64,000 nt of DNA from Desulfobacterales bacterium (GTDB lineage Bacteria > Desulfobacterota > Desulfobacteria > Desulfobacterales > JAHEIW01): NCBI GenBank assembly GCA_030066985.1, contig JASJAN010000013.1, forward strand, positions 1 to 64,000, read 5' to 3'. Of this stretch, positions 27,838 through 36,486 are shown piece by piece (the first letter of the stretch is position 1; every line of letters begins with the position of its first letter). The notes under the pieces were generated by a model, which saw only the letters and a program-made list of their open reading frames with translations, made no database searches and was not told the DNA's origin. The position numbers were made by a program, and so were the translations under genes.

Positions 27838-28068
27838 TTCAGGGGTTAACGGAATCCTGCATACCGGCTAAAATCCTACCATCTTCCCTTTTATTAAATA
27901 TAAATAATCGCTTTCCGATCCGGGACGGCCGTGATATACCGGTGGCGGTAAAAGCACTGTGGCGAATTGATTTCCCATCACAAATCTGCAGTGGTCATCC
28001 TCAAAATCGGTCGATCGTCAAGCTGACATCATCGGTACGGATCGGAGCGGTAAATAGAGGGCATCTAC

Positions 28069-28596
28069 ATGCAACGTAAAGGATTAATTTTAATTCATAC
28101 GGGCAACGGAAAAGGAAAAACCACCGCGGCATTTGGAGCCGCCTTTCGCGCGGCAGGACATGGGATGAATGTGTTGATTTTGCAGTTTATGAAAGGGCGA
28201 AAAGACCTGGGTGAATTAAAGGCTTTAAGGTCTATCAATTTGCCGATTGAATTAAAGCAGTTTGGCCGAGGTGTGTTTTTTAAGAGCCGGGCCTGCGAAC
28301 TCATTGACATCTATCTGGCTTATCAAGGCCTGTGGGCATTCCGCGAAGCTATCGAAAGTCGTGTATTTGATTTGATCATACTGGATGAAATTATTACTGC
28401 CATTAATTTTCATATTCTCAACCTAACTGCGGTCAAAAAAGCCATCACACTGAAGTATCCGGAACTTCATTTAATTCTTACTGGTGGTAATGCCCCGCAG
28501 GCGCTATTGGAGATGGCCGACCTGGTGACCGAAATGCACCCCATCAAGCATCATTATGATCGGGGCATCCAGGCCCAAAAAGGGATCGAATATTAA
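28069..28596 (+). CDS. cobO: Corrinoid adenosyltransferase (CobO/CobA type), copy 1
   Basis: The 175-residue product has the P-loop GNGKGKTTAAFGAAFRAAGHG and the family region LIILDEIITAINF followed by HLILTGGNAPQALLEMADLVTEM and KHHYDRGIQAQKGIEY. CobO/CobA transfers the adenosyl group of ATP to reduced corrinoid. It is one of two copies in this window (see 57813-58343). GAGGG precedes the ATG; DUF1638 follows by 35 bases, so they are likely one transcript. Confidence 0.92.
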   Translation: MQRKGLILIHTGNGKGKTTAAFGAAFRAAGHGMNVLILQFMKGRKDLGELKALRSINLPIELKQFGRGVFFKSRACELIDIYLAYQGLWAFREAIESRVFDLIILDEIITAINFHILNLTAVKKAITLKYPELHLILTGGNAPQALLEMADLVTEMHPIKHHYDRGIQAQKGIEY

Positions 28597-28631
28597 TTTA
28601 AACAGATACTATTATCAGGGGATACCCGGGT

Positions 28632-29399
28632 ATGGGCATTTTAGGGATTCTGACCTGTGAAATTCTGGAGCTGGAATTTGCCGATCTGCTTGGCAAAGAC
28701 AGCGACGTGGGCCGGATTAGTATTTTGGATGATCTGCGCTCCCAGCATTTGATCGCGTCCTTGGAATCCCAAATCGGCGACCGCTTAGAACGGATCAGCA
28801 GTCTGGACCAGTTTAAAGCTGCCGGCAACCATCAGCTTGAAGTCCTGGTCGGCGTGCTGGAACTGGCTTTGCACAATCGCAAAGACACCCTCCAGCAGGG
28901 CTTAATTGAAGCAGCGCTTGCATTTGGTGCCCACGTGGACGCCCTGATGCTGGGATACGGCCTGTGCGGCAATGCTTTGGAAAAACCTGATGAGCTGCTG
29001 TCGGATGCCGGTGTTCCGATCTTTATTCCCATGGATGAAGATCATCCGGTTGACGATTGTATTGGTCTGCTGATTGGCGGGCGTGAACGCTATTATGAGG
29101 AACAATGCCAGGTAGCGGGGACATTTTTTATGATACCAGGCTGGACTACCCATTGGAAGCGCATGTTTGAACAGGAGTTTGGCAATCTGAGCCCTGAAAT
29201 GGCCAAAAGGATATTCAAACACTATGAACGATCGCTTTTGATTTCGACACCCATTATGTCCCTCGAAGAGATGAAACAAAATTCAGAGGCCTTTAATGAT
29301 TTGTTCGATTTGCGTACCGAAGTGTGCAAGGGCACGCTCAGCATCCTCCACAAGACCTGGGATTCGGCTAAGACCTGCCTGCTTTCTAAAATCGATTGA
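28632..29399 (+). CDS. DUF1638 family protein
   Basis: The 255-residue product fits the DUF1638 family: ILTCEILELEFADLL at the start, LMLGYGLCGNAL, DHPVDDCIGLLIGG and GTFFMIPGWTTHWKRMF. The conserved Cys residues (GYGLCGN, DDCIG) suggest metal or corrinoid-related chemistry. Members are common beside corrinoid methyltransferase genes in methanogens and anaerobes; no activity is established to my knowledge. Co-directional with cobO. Confidence 0.85.
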   Translation: MGILGILTCEILELEFADLLGKDSDVGRISILDDLRSQHLIASLESQIGDRLERISSLDQFKAAGNHQLEVLVGVLELALHNRKDTLQQGLIEAALAFGAHVDALMLGYGLCGNALEKPDELLSDAGVPIFIPMDEDHPVDDCIGLLIGGRERYYEEQCQVAGTFFMIPGWTTHWKRMFEQEFGNLSPEMAKRIFKHYERSLLISTPIMSLEEMKQNSEAFNDLFDLRTEVCKGTLSILHKTWDSAKTCLLSKID

Positions 29400-29470
29400 C
29401 TCAGATTCGCTTCGTTATGTATCAATTTATGAGATCCCTCTGTGTATCCCCCCATGCTTTGTCTCTTGCT

Positions 29471-29512
29471 AAAACTATCTTTTTTCTGTAAAAAAATCAA
29501 CTATTAGACGAT
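29471..29512. promoter_or_regulatory. Degenerate copy of the conserved 42-bp regulatory module
   Basis: AAAACTATCT, an 11-bp spacer, then A-rich sequence ending ATCAACTATTAGACGAT. It matches the modules at 36261 and 44062 with two mismatches in each half and identical spacing. It lies 83 bp upstream of the TSCPD-Sec-SMC operon. Confidence 0.55.
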
Positions 29513-29594
29513 TTCCATCTTACTGGGTGTCGTGTAAAAAAATCAAACCGATCATTTAGCACCCATTCCAATTGGGGCGAAACCCCCAGCTTGT

Positions 29595-30563
29595 ATGGTG
29601 TCCGATATGCCTGAGAAAACCAGAACAAAACGTTTTATCTATCCAACTCAGGGTGTTTGCCCACCTGAGATTCATTTTAAGCTTAACAACGACCATCTTG
29701 AGGAAATTCGTTTTGTGGGGGGTGGCTGCCCGGGCAACGCTCAGCTGGTGGCACGTCTTTTAGAAGGAAAACCATTGGCAGAAGCCTTGGAATACTTGAT
29801 CGGAATTGACTGTCGCAATGGAACATCCTGCCCCGATCAACTAGCCACTGCCCTAACTGCCGCTAAAAACGGCAACCTGAACCCCGCCGAATCTTTTCGA
29901 GTACATATAGATCCTGCCGACAGGGATCGGATCGGCCTGATCAGTGCTACAGATGGCAATCCCGTTATTTTACAGAAATTTATTGATCACACCCAAGCCA
30001 ACAGAATAGAGACACTTTATTGCGTTGGTAACTTGACCGGGAATTCTGATCAAAACAAAGCATTAATTCAGAAAATACGTCGACACAAAATGATAGCGAT
30101 CCAGGGGGAAAACGACTGGCGCTATGCCCAGGTTCAAGAACAAAAGAACATGCCGCCACTCGAACAAAAGCAAAGGGATTGGCTGCTGCGGTTGCCTCAG
30201 GTGCTGCGCTTTCAAATGAAGCAAAAAAAAGGGATTGTCTTTTTCGGCGATTACATTCAAGGACTACCCGATTATTCTGACTTTGAACCCTTTGCCCTGG
30301 AAATGAACATGGTGTGTGGATTGACCGATTTCATGCAGGATGAAACCGTTTTTCCGGCACTGGAGGCGATGGTACCCCAATTTCAAGCCGATATTATTAT
30401 TTTTAGCCAGCTCAAACGCTGGGGACATTGGCATATTGCCGGCAAAGACTTCATCAGTCTCGGGCCGGCTATGGACGCAAAGGGCCTATCCTGGGGTTTG
30501 CTGGAAGTTTCTGATGAATTGATCGAATTTAAGATCATGCAGGCTGAAATCCAAGGAGGATGA
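29595..30563 (+). CDS. TSCPD domain - degenerate metallophosphoesterase fusion
   Basis: The 322-residue product begins with a TSCPD domain (about 8-95): FIYPTQGVCPPEIHF, VGGGCPGNAQLVARLLEG and the hallmark NGTSCPDQL. The rest (about 110-322) resembles a YfcE-like metallophosphoesterase: LISATDGN replaces the usual S-D-x-H-G-N, VGNLTG replaces GD, and GEND replaces GNHD. Most metal ligands have therefore changed and catalysis is doubtful. A ribosome binding site for the next gene (AAGGAGGA) overlaps its 3' end. First gene of an operon with the Sec-thioredoxin and SMC-like genes. Confidence 0.75.
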   Translation: MVSDMPEKTRTKRFIYPTQGVCPPEIHFKLNNDHLEEIRFVGGGCPGNAQLVARLLEGKPLAEALEYLIGIDCRNGTSCPDQLATALTAAKNGNLNPAESFRVHIDPADRDRIGLISATDGNPVILQKFIDHTQANRIETLYCVGNLTGNSDQNKALIQKIRRHKMIAIQGENDWRYAQVQEQKNMPPLEQKQRDWLLRLPQVLRFQMKQKKGIVFFGDYIQGLPDYSDFEPFALEMNMVCGLTDFMQDETVFPALEAMVPQFQADIIIFSQLKRWGHWHIAGKDFISLGPAMDAKGLSWGLLEVSDELIEFKIMQAEIQGG

Positions 30564-30564
30564 T

Positions 30565-30861
30565 TTGACACAACCCGTGCTGGTGGATGTGCTATTGACC
30601 GATTTTCGCCAATGAGCGGCCTGCGTCTATATGGCGGAATCGGTAAAGGTTTTACCACAAGACATCCAAGACATCATCGAAGTGCATGAATGGGATTTGC
30701 GCACCCGTGAAGGGGTGCAGCGCTTTCGGGAACTGAAGGCCAAGTCCCTGCCCAGCGTTGCTTTGGATGGCGAACTGGTTTATGAATCCCTTATCCCCAT
30801 GCAGGAAGAGCTCATCGATGAAATTCGCAGACGGTATAAGGACAAGAATCAAAATGAATAA
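30565..30861 (+). CDS. Selenocysteine-containing thioredoxin-fold protein (UAAC motif)
   Basis: Reading from TTG 30565 (AAGGAGGA just upstream) the frame passes TGA at 30613-30615 and continues to TAA at 30861: 98 residues with Sec17. The active site reads DFRQ-U-A-A-C-VYMAESV. The paralogue at 50594 has SVQ-C-A-A-C-GYMMESI at the same position, so UGA replaces a redox Cys exactly. The C-terminal half keeps thioredoxin-fold features (LPSVALDGELVYESLIP, with the cis-Pro). A six-bp hairpin with loop GGU lies 33 bases after the UGA. If UGA were a stop, only an N-terminally truncated 76-residue protein from ATG 30631 would remain. Expected role: redox partner of corrinoid or methyltransferase proteins (inference). 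Confidence 0.85.
30642..30656 (+). promoter_or_regulatory. Candidate bacterial SECIS hairpin (GGU loop)
   Basis: GGTAAA-GGT-TTTACC is a perfect six-bp stem with a GGU triloop. The loop begins 33 nt past the UGA at 30613-30615, at the far end of the usual window. Confidence 0.6.
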
Positions 30862-31843
30862 TATCTATTTAGAAGATGTGAACATTGAAGGCTTTAAATC
30901 CTTTTCCGAAGAAACCAACATGAGCTTTCAGCCCGGCATCGGTGTTATTATCGGAAATAACGGTGTCGGAAAATCTAATATTCTGGATGCGATTGTTTGG
31001 GCACTGGGCGAAAATGATCTGGACCGCATCCGCTGTTATGAACAGCAAGAGTTGTTTTTTGCCGGTAGCAAGGACTATCCGCCGGCACCCAAAATTCGAG
31101 TGGAGCTGTTTCTTAAAGAGGGAGACAATAAGGACGCCTCCGGCATCCGACTGGCCCGCGAAAGAACCCAAAATGGGGAAGATCGTTACTGGATTAATAA
31201 AACCCGCTATGAACGCGATGCCTATCGGCAAAAATTAGATGCCTATCATCTGAAGCACTGTCTATCGACCATCATCCGGCAGGAACAAATTAATGACATC
31301 CTGCAGCTGGACCCCTGGCAGCGGTTTGACAACATTCGGCAAATGCTGAATCTGCCATCCGAAGCCGAAATTCTTGGCTGCCTGCAAGATGTTATTGGTC
31401 CTTTATTTCAGCGCTATATGGCTTATCTGATTCCGCTTGGAGACGTTGGGCTGGAAGTGATTTCAAAAGATGGGCAAAAGGGATTGGAGATCGAAGTCAA
31501 CCTCCCTGGCAATCGCCTGCGCCGGGCACATCAATTATCCGGCGGTGAAAAATCAATTACCAGTCTGGCACTGAAGCTGGCGATATTTCATCAACTTGAA
31601 AGCCCCTTTTTTCTGCTGGATGAAGTAGAGCCCTCTTTGGACTATACCAACCACAAGTCGATGCAGGCTTTTCTCAAAGACGTGGCCGACAGCAAACAGC
31701 TGATTATGATTACGCACCTGCGTAGCACAATCGCCCTGGCGAATACAGTGCACGGCGTCAGAACCCGCTGGGATGGATCCTCGTTCATGAAGTTTTATTT
31801 TGTGATGGACGAGAGGCTGCTTAGGCTATATAAATGCTGTTGA
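30854..31843 (+). CDS. Head-only SMC-like ATPase
   Basis: The 329-residue product joins both halves of an SMC-type ATPase head without the long coiled coil and hinge. The N-terminal part has EGFKSFSEETNMSF and Walker A IGNNGVGKSNILDAIVWALGE; the C-terminal part has the signature QLSGGEKSITSLALKLAIF, Walker B FFLLDEVEPSLD and the D-loop/switch region MITHLRSTIALA. Full SMC proteins are about 1100-1200 residues. ATG 30854 overlaps the Sec-thioredoxin stop by eight bases (translational coupling likely). A role in DNA metabolism or as a novel ABC-type redox/assembly ATPase is open. Its stop codon overlaps the start of a palindromic repeat. Confidence 0.8.
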   Translation: MNNIYLEDVNIEGFKSFSEETNMSFQPGIGVIIGNNGVGKSNILDAIVWALGENDLDRIRCYEQQELFFAGSKDYPPAPKIRVELFLKEGDNKDASGIRLARERTQNGEDRYWINKTRYERDAYRQKLDAYHLKHCLSTIIRQEQINDILQLDPWQRFDNIRQMLNLPSEAEILGCLQDVIGPLFQRYMAYLIPLGDVGLEVISKDGQKGLEIEVNLPGNRLRRAHQLSGGEKSITSLALKLAIFHQLESPFFLLDEVEPSLDYTNHKSMQAFLKDVADSKQLIMITHLRSTIALANTVHGVRTRWDGSSFMKFYFVMDERLLRLYKCC

Positions 31844-32001
31844 AGCTATCTCAAAAATGCATCTAGCACCCAATGGTCCGCCAATATTCGTGGCGGATTA
31901 AAAACCGATTCAAAATACTCGAATACTAACGTGTATGCTCCGTTTTTGAATCGATTTTTGTCGCGCCCTTGGGCGTAATCTACTATTTTTGAGATAGCTT
32001 C
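31842..32001. repeat. Palindromic intergenic repeat, copy A
   Basis: Terminal arms GAAGCTATCTCAAAAAT and ATTTTTGAGATAGCTTC close a 160-bp element. The core (CCGATTCAAAATACTCGAAT..., GCCCTTGGGCG) is shared with copy B at 54103, but the terminal arms differ. It starts inside the TGA stop of the SMC-like gene. An extra small hairpin (TCCGCC/GGCGGA) is inserted in the left half. Confidence 0.8.
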
Positions 32002-32131
32002 TATCAGTTCAAAAATAACCGAGGCGAAATAAGTGGGGTTAAAAACTAAAAATTAATATTCATTTGAAATAAAACTATCTTCAGATGATTGATAGCATCT
32101 GATCTGTATTGATAATCAAAAATAGTTGAAA

Positions 32132-32878
32132 ATGATTACGATCGAAGAAATAAACGCTGCTATAAATGAAGTGAAACCCCTGTTTGCAGATCTGCAGAAT
32201 TTATACGACAGTTTACCTGAGACCCAATGTCGCTGCGATCAACCTGGTGTCTGCTGTACTTTTCTACCCCAAATAACAGGCTTGGAGGCGATACAGTGGG
32301 TGGCGGTTATCAATGATCTGCCTGAAGCAGCCAGACGTGATATTCTGCGAAAATTCGTTGAATTCTATTTGACAACACCCCTGCGCCACACCGGATGTTC
32401 ATTTTTGAGCGATGGCCATTGCGGCATCTATCCTTACCGCGGTTTTGCATGCCGTGCCTATGGTCTCTGGAGTCAAAAAATAGGTGTTAAGCGTACTATG
32501 GAAAATCGTCGCTCACGTGAAGCATTGCTGCAGCAATGGCAGCGATTTGGGGTGAAGGTCCCACCCCAGCGGGTGGTCTCTGAAATCAACTATTGTGATC
32601 AGGTCCGTTGCATAACTGAAAAAAAGATGTCCGATAGTCAGCTCATGGATATTTTACAGCAAATTTATCAACTGGATCAGGCCCTACCAGACCTGCAAAC
32701 TAAATTTGAGGCTGAATATCATTCCGATTTTAGTTTTTTGATCGCATCTTTGGCGCTGGGCTACCGCAAAGCGGTACTCGGGAAATTTGCGGTCATCAAG
32801 GAAATTGTTCAGCAGGGAACCGAGGAAAGGCTTGAGCAAATGCTGGGCAAGGCTGCGGCAGGGGTGCTTTTTAAATAG
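32132..32878 (+). CDS. YkgJ family cysteine-cluster protein
   Basis: The 248-residue product shows the YkgJ-type zinc/iron-chelating pattern: CRCDQPGVCCTFLPQITGLEAIQW near residue 35, then GCSFLSDGHCGIYPYRGFACRAYGLW, and a later YCDQVRC. This family binds Zn or Fe-S with conserved cysteines; specific function unknown. ATG 32132 is preferred to TTG 32126 by codon preference, with no strong ribosome binding site. The word-repeat element begins at its stop codon. Confidence 0.85.
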   Translation: MITIEEINAAINEVKPLFADLQNLYDSLPETQCRCDQPGVCCTFLPQITGLEAIQWVAVINDLPEAARRDILRKFVEFYLTTPLRHTGCSFLSDGHCGIYPYRGFACRAYGLWSQKIGVKRTMENRRSREALLQQWQRFGVKVPPQRVVSEINYCDQVRCITEKKMSDSQLMDILQQIYQLDQALPDLQTKFEAEYHSDFSFLIASLALGYRKAVLGKFAVIKEIVQQGTEERLEQMLGKAAAGVLFK

Positions 32879-33023
32879 GTTTCAGGTTTCAGTGTTCAGG
32901 TGTCAGGCCTTCGGTGGCCAATGTCGTACCCTTGCTATCAGTAGCCACAACGGCCGAATGTTTTCGTTGTATTCAAATTTTAGACTTATGCTCCCTGACA
33001 CCCGACACCTGACACCTGAAACC
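32877..33023. repeat. Inverted pair of GTGTCAGG-type word repeats
   Basis: The left arm (32877-32908) has AGGTTTCAGGTTTCAGTGTT and the right arm (32993-33023) ACACCTGACACCTGAAACC. They flank about 85 bases without coding signal, between convergent genes. Confidence 0.7.
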
Positions 33024-33033
33024 ATCGTCATTA

Positions 33034-34050
33034 CTAGGAAGCTTCAACCAAACAGCGTTTTAGGTTTTTGAGGGTTTTTTGTTTATCGATTTTCCATCCG
33101 ATAAAGGCCAGCCGGGTTTCGACTTCACCTTCCCATGGGGACCATTCGCTCTTACCGCCGACAAAATTGAGCATTTCCAAGCGATCGGCAAAACGCACCG
33201 TGCCTTTAATCCGGAATAACTCCCAAGGTAATTGGCGGATAAAATTTTTAAAGCGGATCTCGTCGAAGATTCTTGAATCCCGGAAAGAAAAGGTTACAAA
33301 GTCAACCGACTTGGCCTCATGGCTGTCGTGCGCTTCGCTGGGCGCATGAGGATCATATAGATGGGACTCGGCGTTTAACGAAGCCGGCTGGAAAAAATCA
33401 ATCGGCTTTAATGCGGGCATTTTCGGTTGCGCTTGAGTCCAAAGGGTTTCGGGATCGATTCCACAGTGTATCGTGGGCACCACCTGGGAGTCGGGTATGG
33501 CCTTATGGATTTCTTCCAGAAACTGCGGAATTTTTTCGGCTGCCATTAAATCGATTTTATTTAAAAGGATTAAATGGGCCATTTCAAGCTGGTTGTAAAA
33601 AAGTTGGCCGAATACGTCGCGCGCGGCCCAAATATCGGCTTCCAACACCGTAATAATTTTTTTCAACTCCATATATCGACCGATCTGGGGGTCCTGCAAA
33701 ACCGCTGTGATCGATTTGGGGTCCGCTACGCCTGAGGCTTCTACTATAATGCGGCGGGGTTTGAATTGGGTCCATATGCGCGTCAGCGACTGATGGAGAT
33801 CGGCGCTAAGCGTGCAGCAGATGCATCCGCTGGTCAGTTCGATCACGTCAGAACCGGAATCTTTAAGCAAGGCGCCATCGATCCCGACGTCGCCAAACTC
33901 ATTGACCATGACAACGGTATCGGATAGGTCAGCTTCCCAGGAAAGGATTCTTTTGAGTAAGGTGGTTTTGCCGGCACCTAAAAAGCCCGATAAAAGTAGA
34001 ATATCGGCTTTATCGTCTGACCGAGGGCTAAGCGGTGTGCTCATTGACAT
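33034..34050 (-). CDS. CobW/HypB/UreG-family GTPase, copy 1
   Basis: The 338-residue product is a COG0523-type metal-chaperone GTPase: Walker A LLSGFLGAGKTTLLKR, switch region MVNEFGDVGIDG, the metal-binding CxCC in TSGCICCTL, and the guanine specificity motif NKID in LLNKIDLM. A CobW C-terminal domain follows (FRDSRIFDEIRFKNFIRQLPWELFRIKGTVRF). The family inserts or delivers metals (Co, Zn, Fe, Ni); here cobalt or zinc delivery for corrinoid/methyltransferase proteins is plausible but unproven. A second copy is at 51975. Small GTGTCA-type words lie in its 5' region. Confidence 0.88.
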   Translation of the reverse strand: MSMSTPLSPRSDDKADILLLSGFLGAGKTTLLKRILSWEADLSDTVVMVNEFGDVGIDGALLKDSGSDVIELTSGCICCTLSADLHQSLTRIWTQFKPRRIIVEASGVADPKSITAVLQDPQIGRYMELKKIITVLEADIWAARDVFGQLFYNQLEMAHLILLNKIDLMAAEKIPQFLEEIHKAIPDSQVVPTIHCGIDPETLWTQAQPKMPALKPIDFFQPASLNAESHLYDPHAPSEAHDSHEAKSVDFVTFSFRDSRIFDEIRFKNFIRQLPWELFRIKGTVRFADRLEMLNFVGGKSEWSPWEGEVETRLAFIGWKIDKQKTLKNLKRCLVEAS

Positions 34051-34203
34051 TTTCCGCTATATCAATCCTTCATAAGTTCCGCCGGTGGCGGTTTAGGTGT
34101 CATCTGAACACTGTCCTCTGATAACAAGAGCCTGACACCTTTAGTGTTGAAATAAATTGATAAAATCAATCTGGGCTTTGTGAATTAATTATAGGACACA
34201 ACA

Positions 34204-36162
34204 TTAGACAGCGATGGTTGCAACCTGGTAGCACCGCAAACATCGCTCGGCTTCGGCCACGGCTTCTTGGGCCGAGAGGCCTTGCTCGATTTCATCAAAG
34301 GTTGATTTTCGCTCGTCCGGTGGGAGCATATTTGGCTTGAATCCCGGTTTGCTCTCAACCTTAAGAATTTCTTCATCCGGGTCATAGACTTTTACAGTTT
34401 CGAAAAGCTTATCAAAATAGTGATTGTTATCGTAATCGAGAGGCTGCCCATTAATAAATCGATCGATGCTGTATGCTGCCCGGCGGCCACCAGCACAGGC
34501 GGTAATCAAAGCATCCGGTCCGGTTTCACAGTCACCGGCAACGAAAATTTTTGGACGGCTGCTCTGCTTGGTGTACTCGTCAACGACAATGGTATTCCAT
34601 TTTGTTGTTTCAACATCGTCCATTCCGGCAAGCATTGAAAGATCGACCTGCTGCCCGATAGCCGAAATGATGGTATCGCAATCGAAAACAAACTCCGAAC
34701 CTTCAACCGGAACCGGTCGTGGTCTGCCGCTGTCATCCGGTTCTCCCAGTTCCATTTTGATGCATTCGAGGCCGACCACTTTACCCGCTTCAGCCAGAAT
34801 CCGCACCGGCGCAGTCAGGAAGTGAAATTGCACCTGTTCTTGTTCGGCATCGTGAATCTCGACTTCATCGGCCGGCATCTCGTTGCGGGTCCGTCGGTAC
34901 ACCAGATGAATATCTTCATTGTCGGTTCGCAGGCAACAGCGAACACAATCAATGGCAACATTGCCGCCGCCGATCACTACGGCTTTTTTGCCTTGTGGAT
35001 ACGGATCGCGGCCGGCATTCACTTCTCGCAGGTAACTAAGCCCTGGGATAAATCCCTGATATTCATCGCTTTCTCCCTCGATACCCATTTGAGTGCTGTG
35101 CTGCGCGCCCATACCGATAAATACCGCATCAAACTGATTATCAAGCTCTGAAAGTGTCAGATCATTTCCGATGGTTTGACCGTAGTTGATGACGACCCCC
35201 ATTTTTTGAATTTGCAGCACCTCAACCTGCAGGATATTGCGGGGCAGACGGTAGTCGGGGATCCCCACAGCTGACATGCCGCCGGGCTCATCGAGGCGCT
35301 CGTAAATCGTCACCTGATGTCCTTTGCGGGCCAGGTGAAAGGCACAGGTAATTCCAGCGGGCCCGGCGCCCACAATGGCCACTTTCCCGGTTTTTTCGGA
35401 GGGTGTGATTTCGTATTCGGGTTCCTTTTGTTCGGAAAGTTCATGATCCGCCACAAAGCGTTTGAGCGCTTTTATCGAAATGGGTTCATCCAGATTCCCG
35501 CGGCGGCAATGCTTTTCACAGGGTCTGAAACAGACACGCCCCACGATGCCCGCTATGGGCAGACGTTCGCGAATGACCGTGAGGGATTCTGCAAATTTGG
35601 CATCTTTGATCAACTCGACGTATTTGGGAATATCGAGATGAATCGGGCAGGCGTCCAGACAGGGGGCCGTCAGTTTTGAATAATAGTCTCCCTTTGCCAT
35701 CTGTTTTTCGCCGCTGATGACCTGCGAAAAATCATCGGCAAAATATTTGAGGGCATCAAACAATGGCGCCGGTCCGGATTTGCCGATGCTGCATTTTGCA
35801 TTGCTGACGATTGCTTCAGCAGCCGACTGCAAAAACTCAAGATCTTCTTCGGTGGCTTCCCCGTTGGCCATATCCTCAAAGACCTCGAGCATCTCCTCCC
35901 AGCCCGTTTTGCAGTAGTTGCATTTGTCACAGGTTTTTGAATGCGCCAGAACGGCCTCAAAATACTCCCGGCACAGATCAATGATATCCACTTCACGGGA
36001 ACGCAGGACAATTCCTTTCCAGCCCATCAATGCTTTGATTTTTTCGTCCTGCTTGAAATATTCGGGCAAATCCAGGTCGTTGATTGATTTCTGTTCCTGC
36101 GTTTCATCACCGCGGTTTTCAACAATTTCTCCGCCCCATGAACTAAAAATTATATCCGACAT
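34204..36162 (-). CDS. NuoF-type iron-sulfur domain fused to GltD-like FAD/NAD(P) oxidoreductase
   Basis: The 652-residue product has an N-terminal segment with a NuoF-like [4Fe-4S] site (C78-x2-C81-x2-C84 in TCDKCNYCKTGWEEM, and a later Cys in NAKCSIGKSG), then a GltD/DHODH-type Fe-S domain (CLDACPIHLDIPKYVELI, GRVCFRPCEKHCRRGNLDEPISI), then FAD- and NAD(P)-binding folds (VAIVGAGPAGITCAFHLARKG, YERLDEPGGM, VVIGGGNVAIDCVR, FVAGDCETGPDALITACAGG). It probably moves electrons between NAD(P)H and iron-sulfur partners, here perhaps to corrinoid activation or methyl-group oxidation. It faces away from mtrH across a 324-bp spacer that carries the regulatory module. Confidence 0.85.
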   Translation of the reverse strand: MSDIIFSSWGGEIVENRGDETQEQKSINDLDLPEYFKQDEKIKALMGWKGIVLRSREVDIIDLCREYFEAVLAHSKTCDKCNYCKTGWEEMLEVFEDMANGEATEEDLEFLQSAAEAIVSNAKCSIGKSGPAPLFDALKYFADDFSQVISGEKQMAKGDYYSKLTAPCLDACPIHLDIPKYVELIKDAKFAESLTVIRERLPIAGIVGRVCFRPCEKHCRRGNLDEPISIKALKRFVADHELSEQKEPEYEITPSEKTGKVAIVGAGPAGITCAFHLARKGHQVTIYERLDEPGGMSAVGIPDYRLPRNILQVEVLQIQKMGVVINYGQTIGNDLTLSELDNQFDAVFIGMGAQHSTQMGIEGESDEYQGFIPGLSYLREVNAGRDPYPQGKKAVVIGGGNVAIDCVRCCLRTDNEDIHLVYRRTRNEMPADEVEIHDAEQEQVQFHFLTAPVRILAEAGKVVGLECIKMELGEPDDSGRPRPVPVEGSEFVFDCDTIISAIGQQVDLSMLAGMDDVETTKWNTIVVDEYTKQSSRPKIFVAGDCETGPDALITACAGGRRAAYSIDRFINGQPLDYDNNHYFDKLFETVKVYDPDEEILKVESKPGFKPNMLPPDERKSTFDEIEQGLSAQEAVAEAERCLRCYQVATIAV

Positions 36163-36260
36163 GCTATTGCCTCCATAATATTAATAACTCACTCGATTTT
36201 CCGGTAAAATTTTTCGCATACCGTATAACCGATGTCAATGCATTCGATTTTTTTGCTTAT

Positions 36261-36302
36261 AAAATCATCTATATTCATTCTAAAAATCATCTTTTAGACG
36301 AT
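36261..36302. promoter_or_regulatory. Conserved 42-bp regulatory module, copy 1
   Basis: AAAATCATCT, an 11-bp spacer, then A-rich sequence ending in the near palindrome ATCATCTTTTAGACGAT (ATCRTCT-N3-AGAYGAT). It is identical in its conserved parts and in spacing to 44062-44103. It lies between the divergent flavoprotein and mtrH genes. Confidence 0.7.
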
Positions 36303-36486
36303 ATAAAAAAGGAAAAGTTTTGATAATAGATAATTGACGTACAATACAAGGTTTTTTGAATTCAGTGGGGAGGATGACCCCCGGGGTATATTCCAGTACG
36401 CGTTGCGTTCATATTTCGCTTAACGTAACAGGGCCCTACGGGGTGGTTTTCAGAATTTTTTTTTTAAAGACCAAAGGAGGTGGGCA

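Noticed and set aside
27841-28068. Riboswitch upstream of cobO copy 1
   Set aside because: Some complementary CACTG/CAGTG words exist, but no family pattern is visible.
29397-29399. TGA at the end of DUF1638 as another Sec codon
   Set aside because: No conserved frame and no hairpin follow; it is an ordinary stop.
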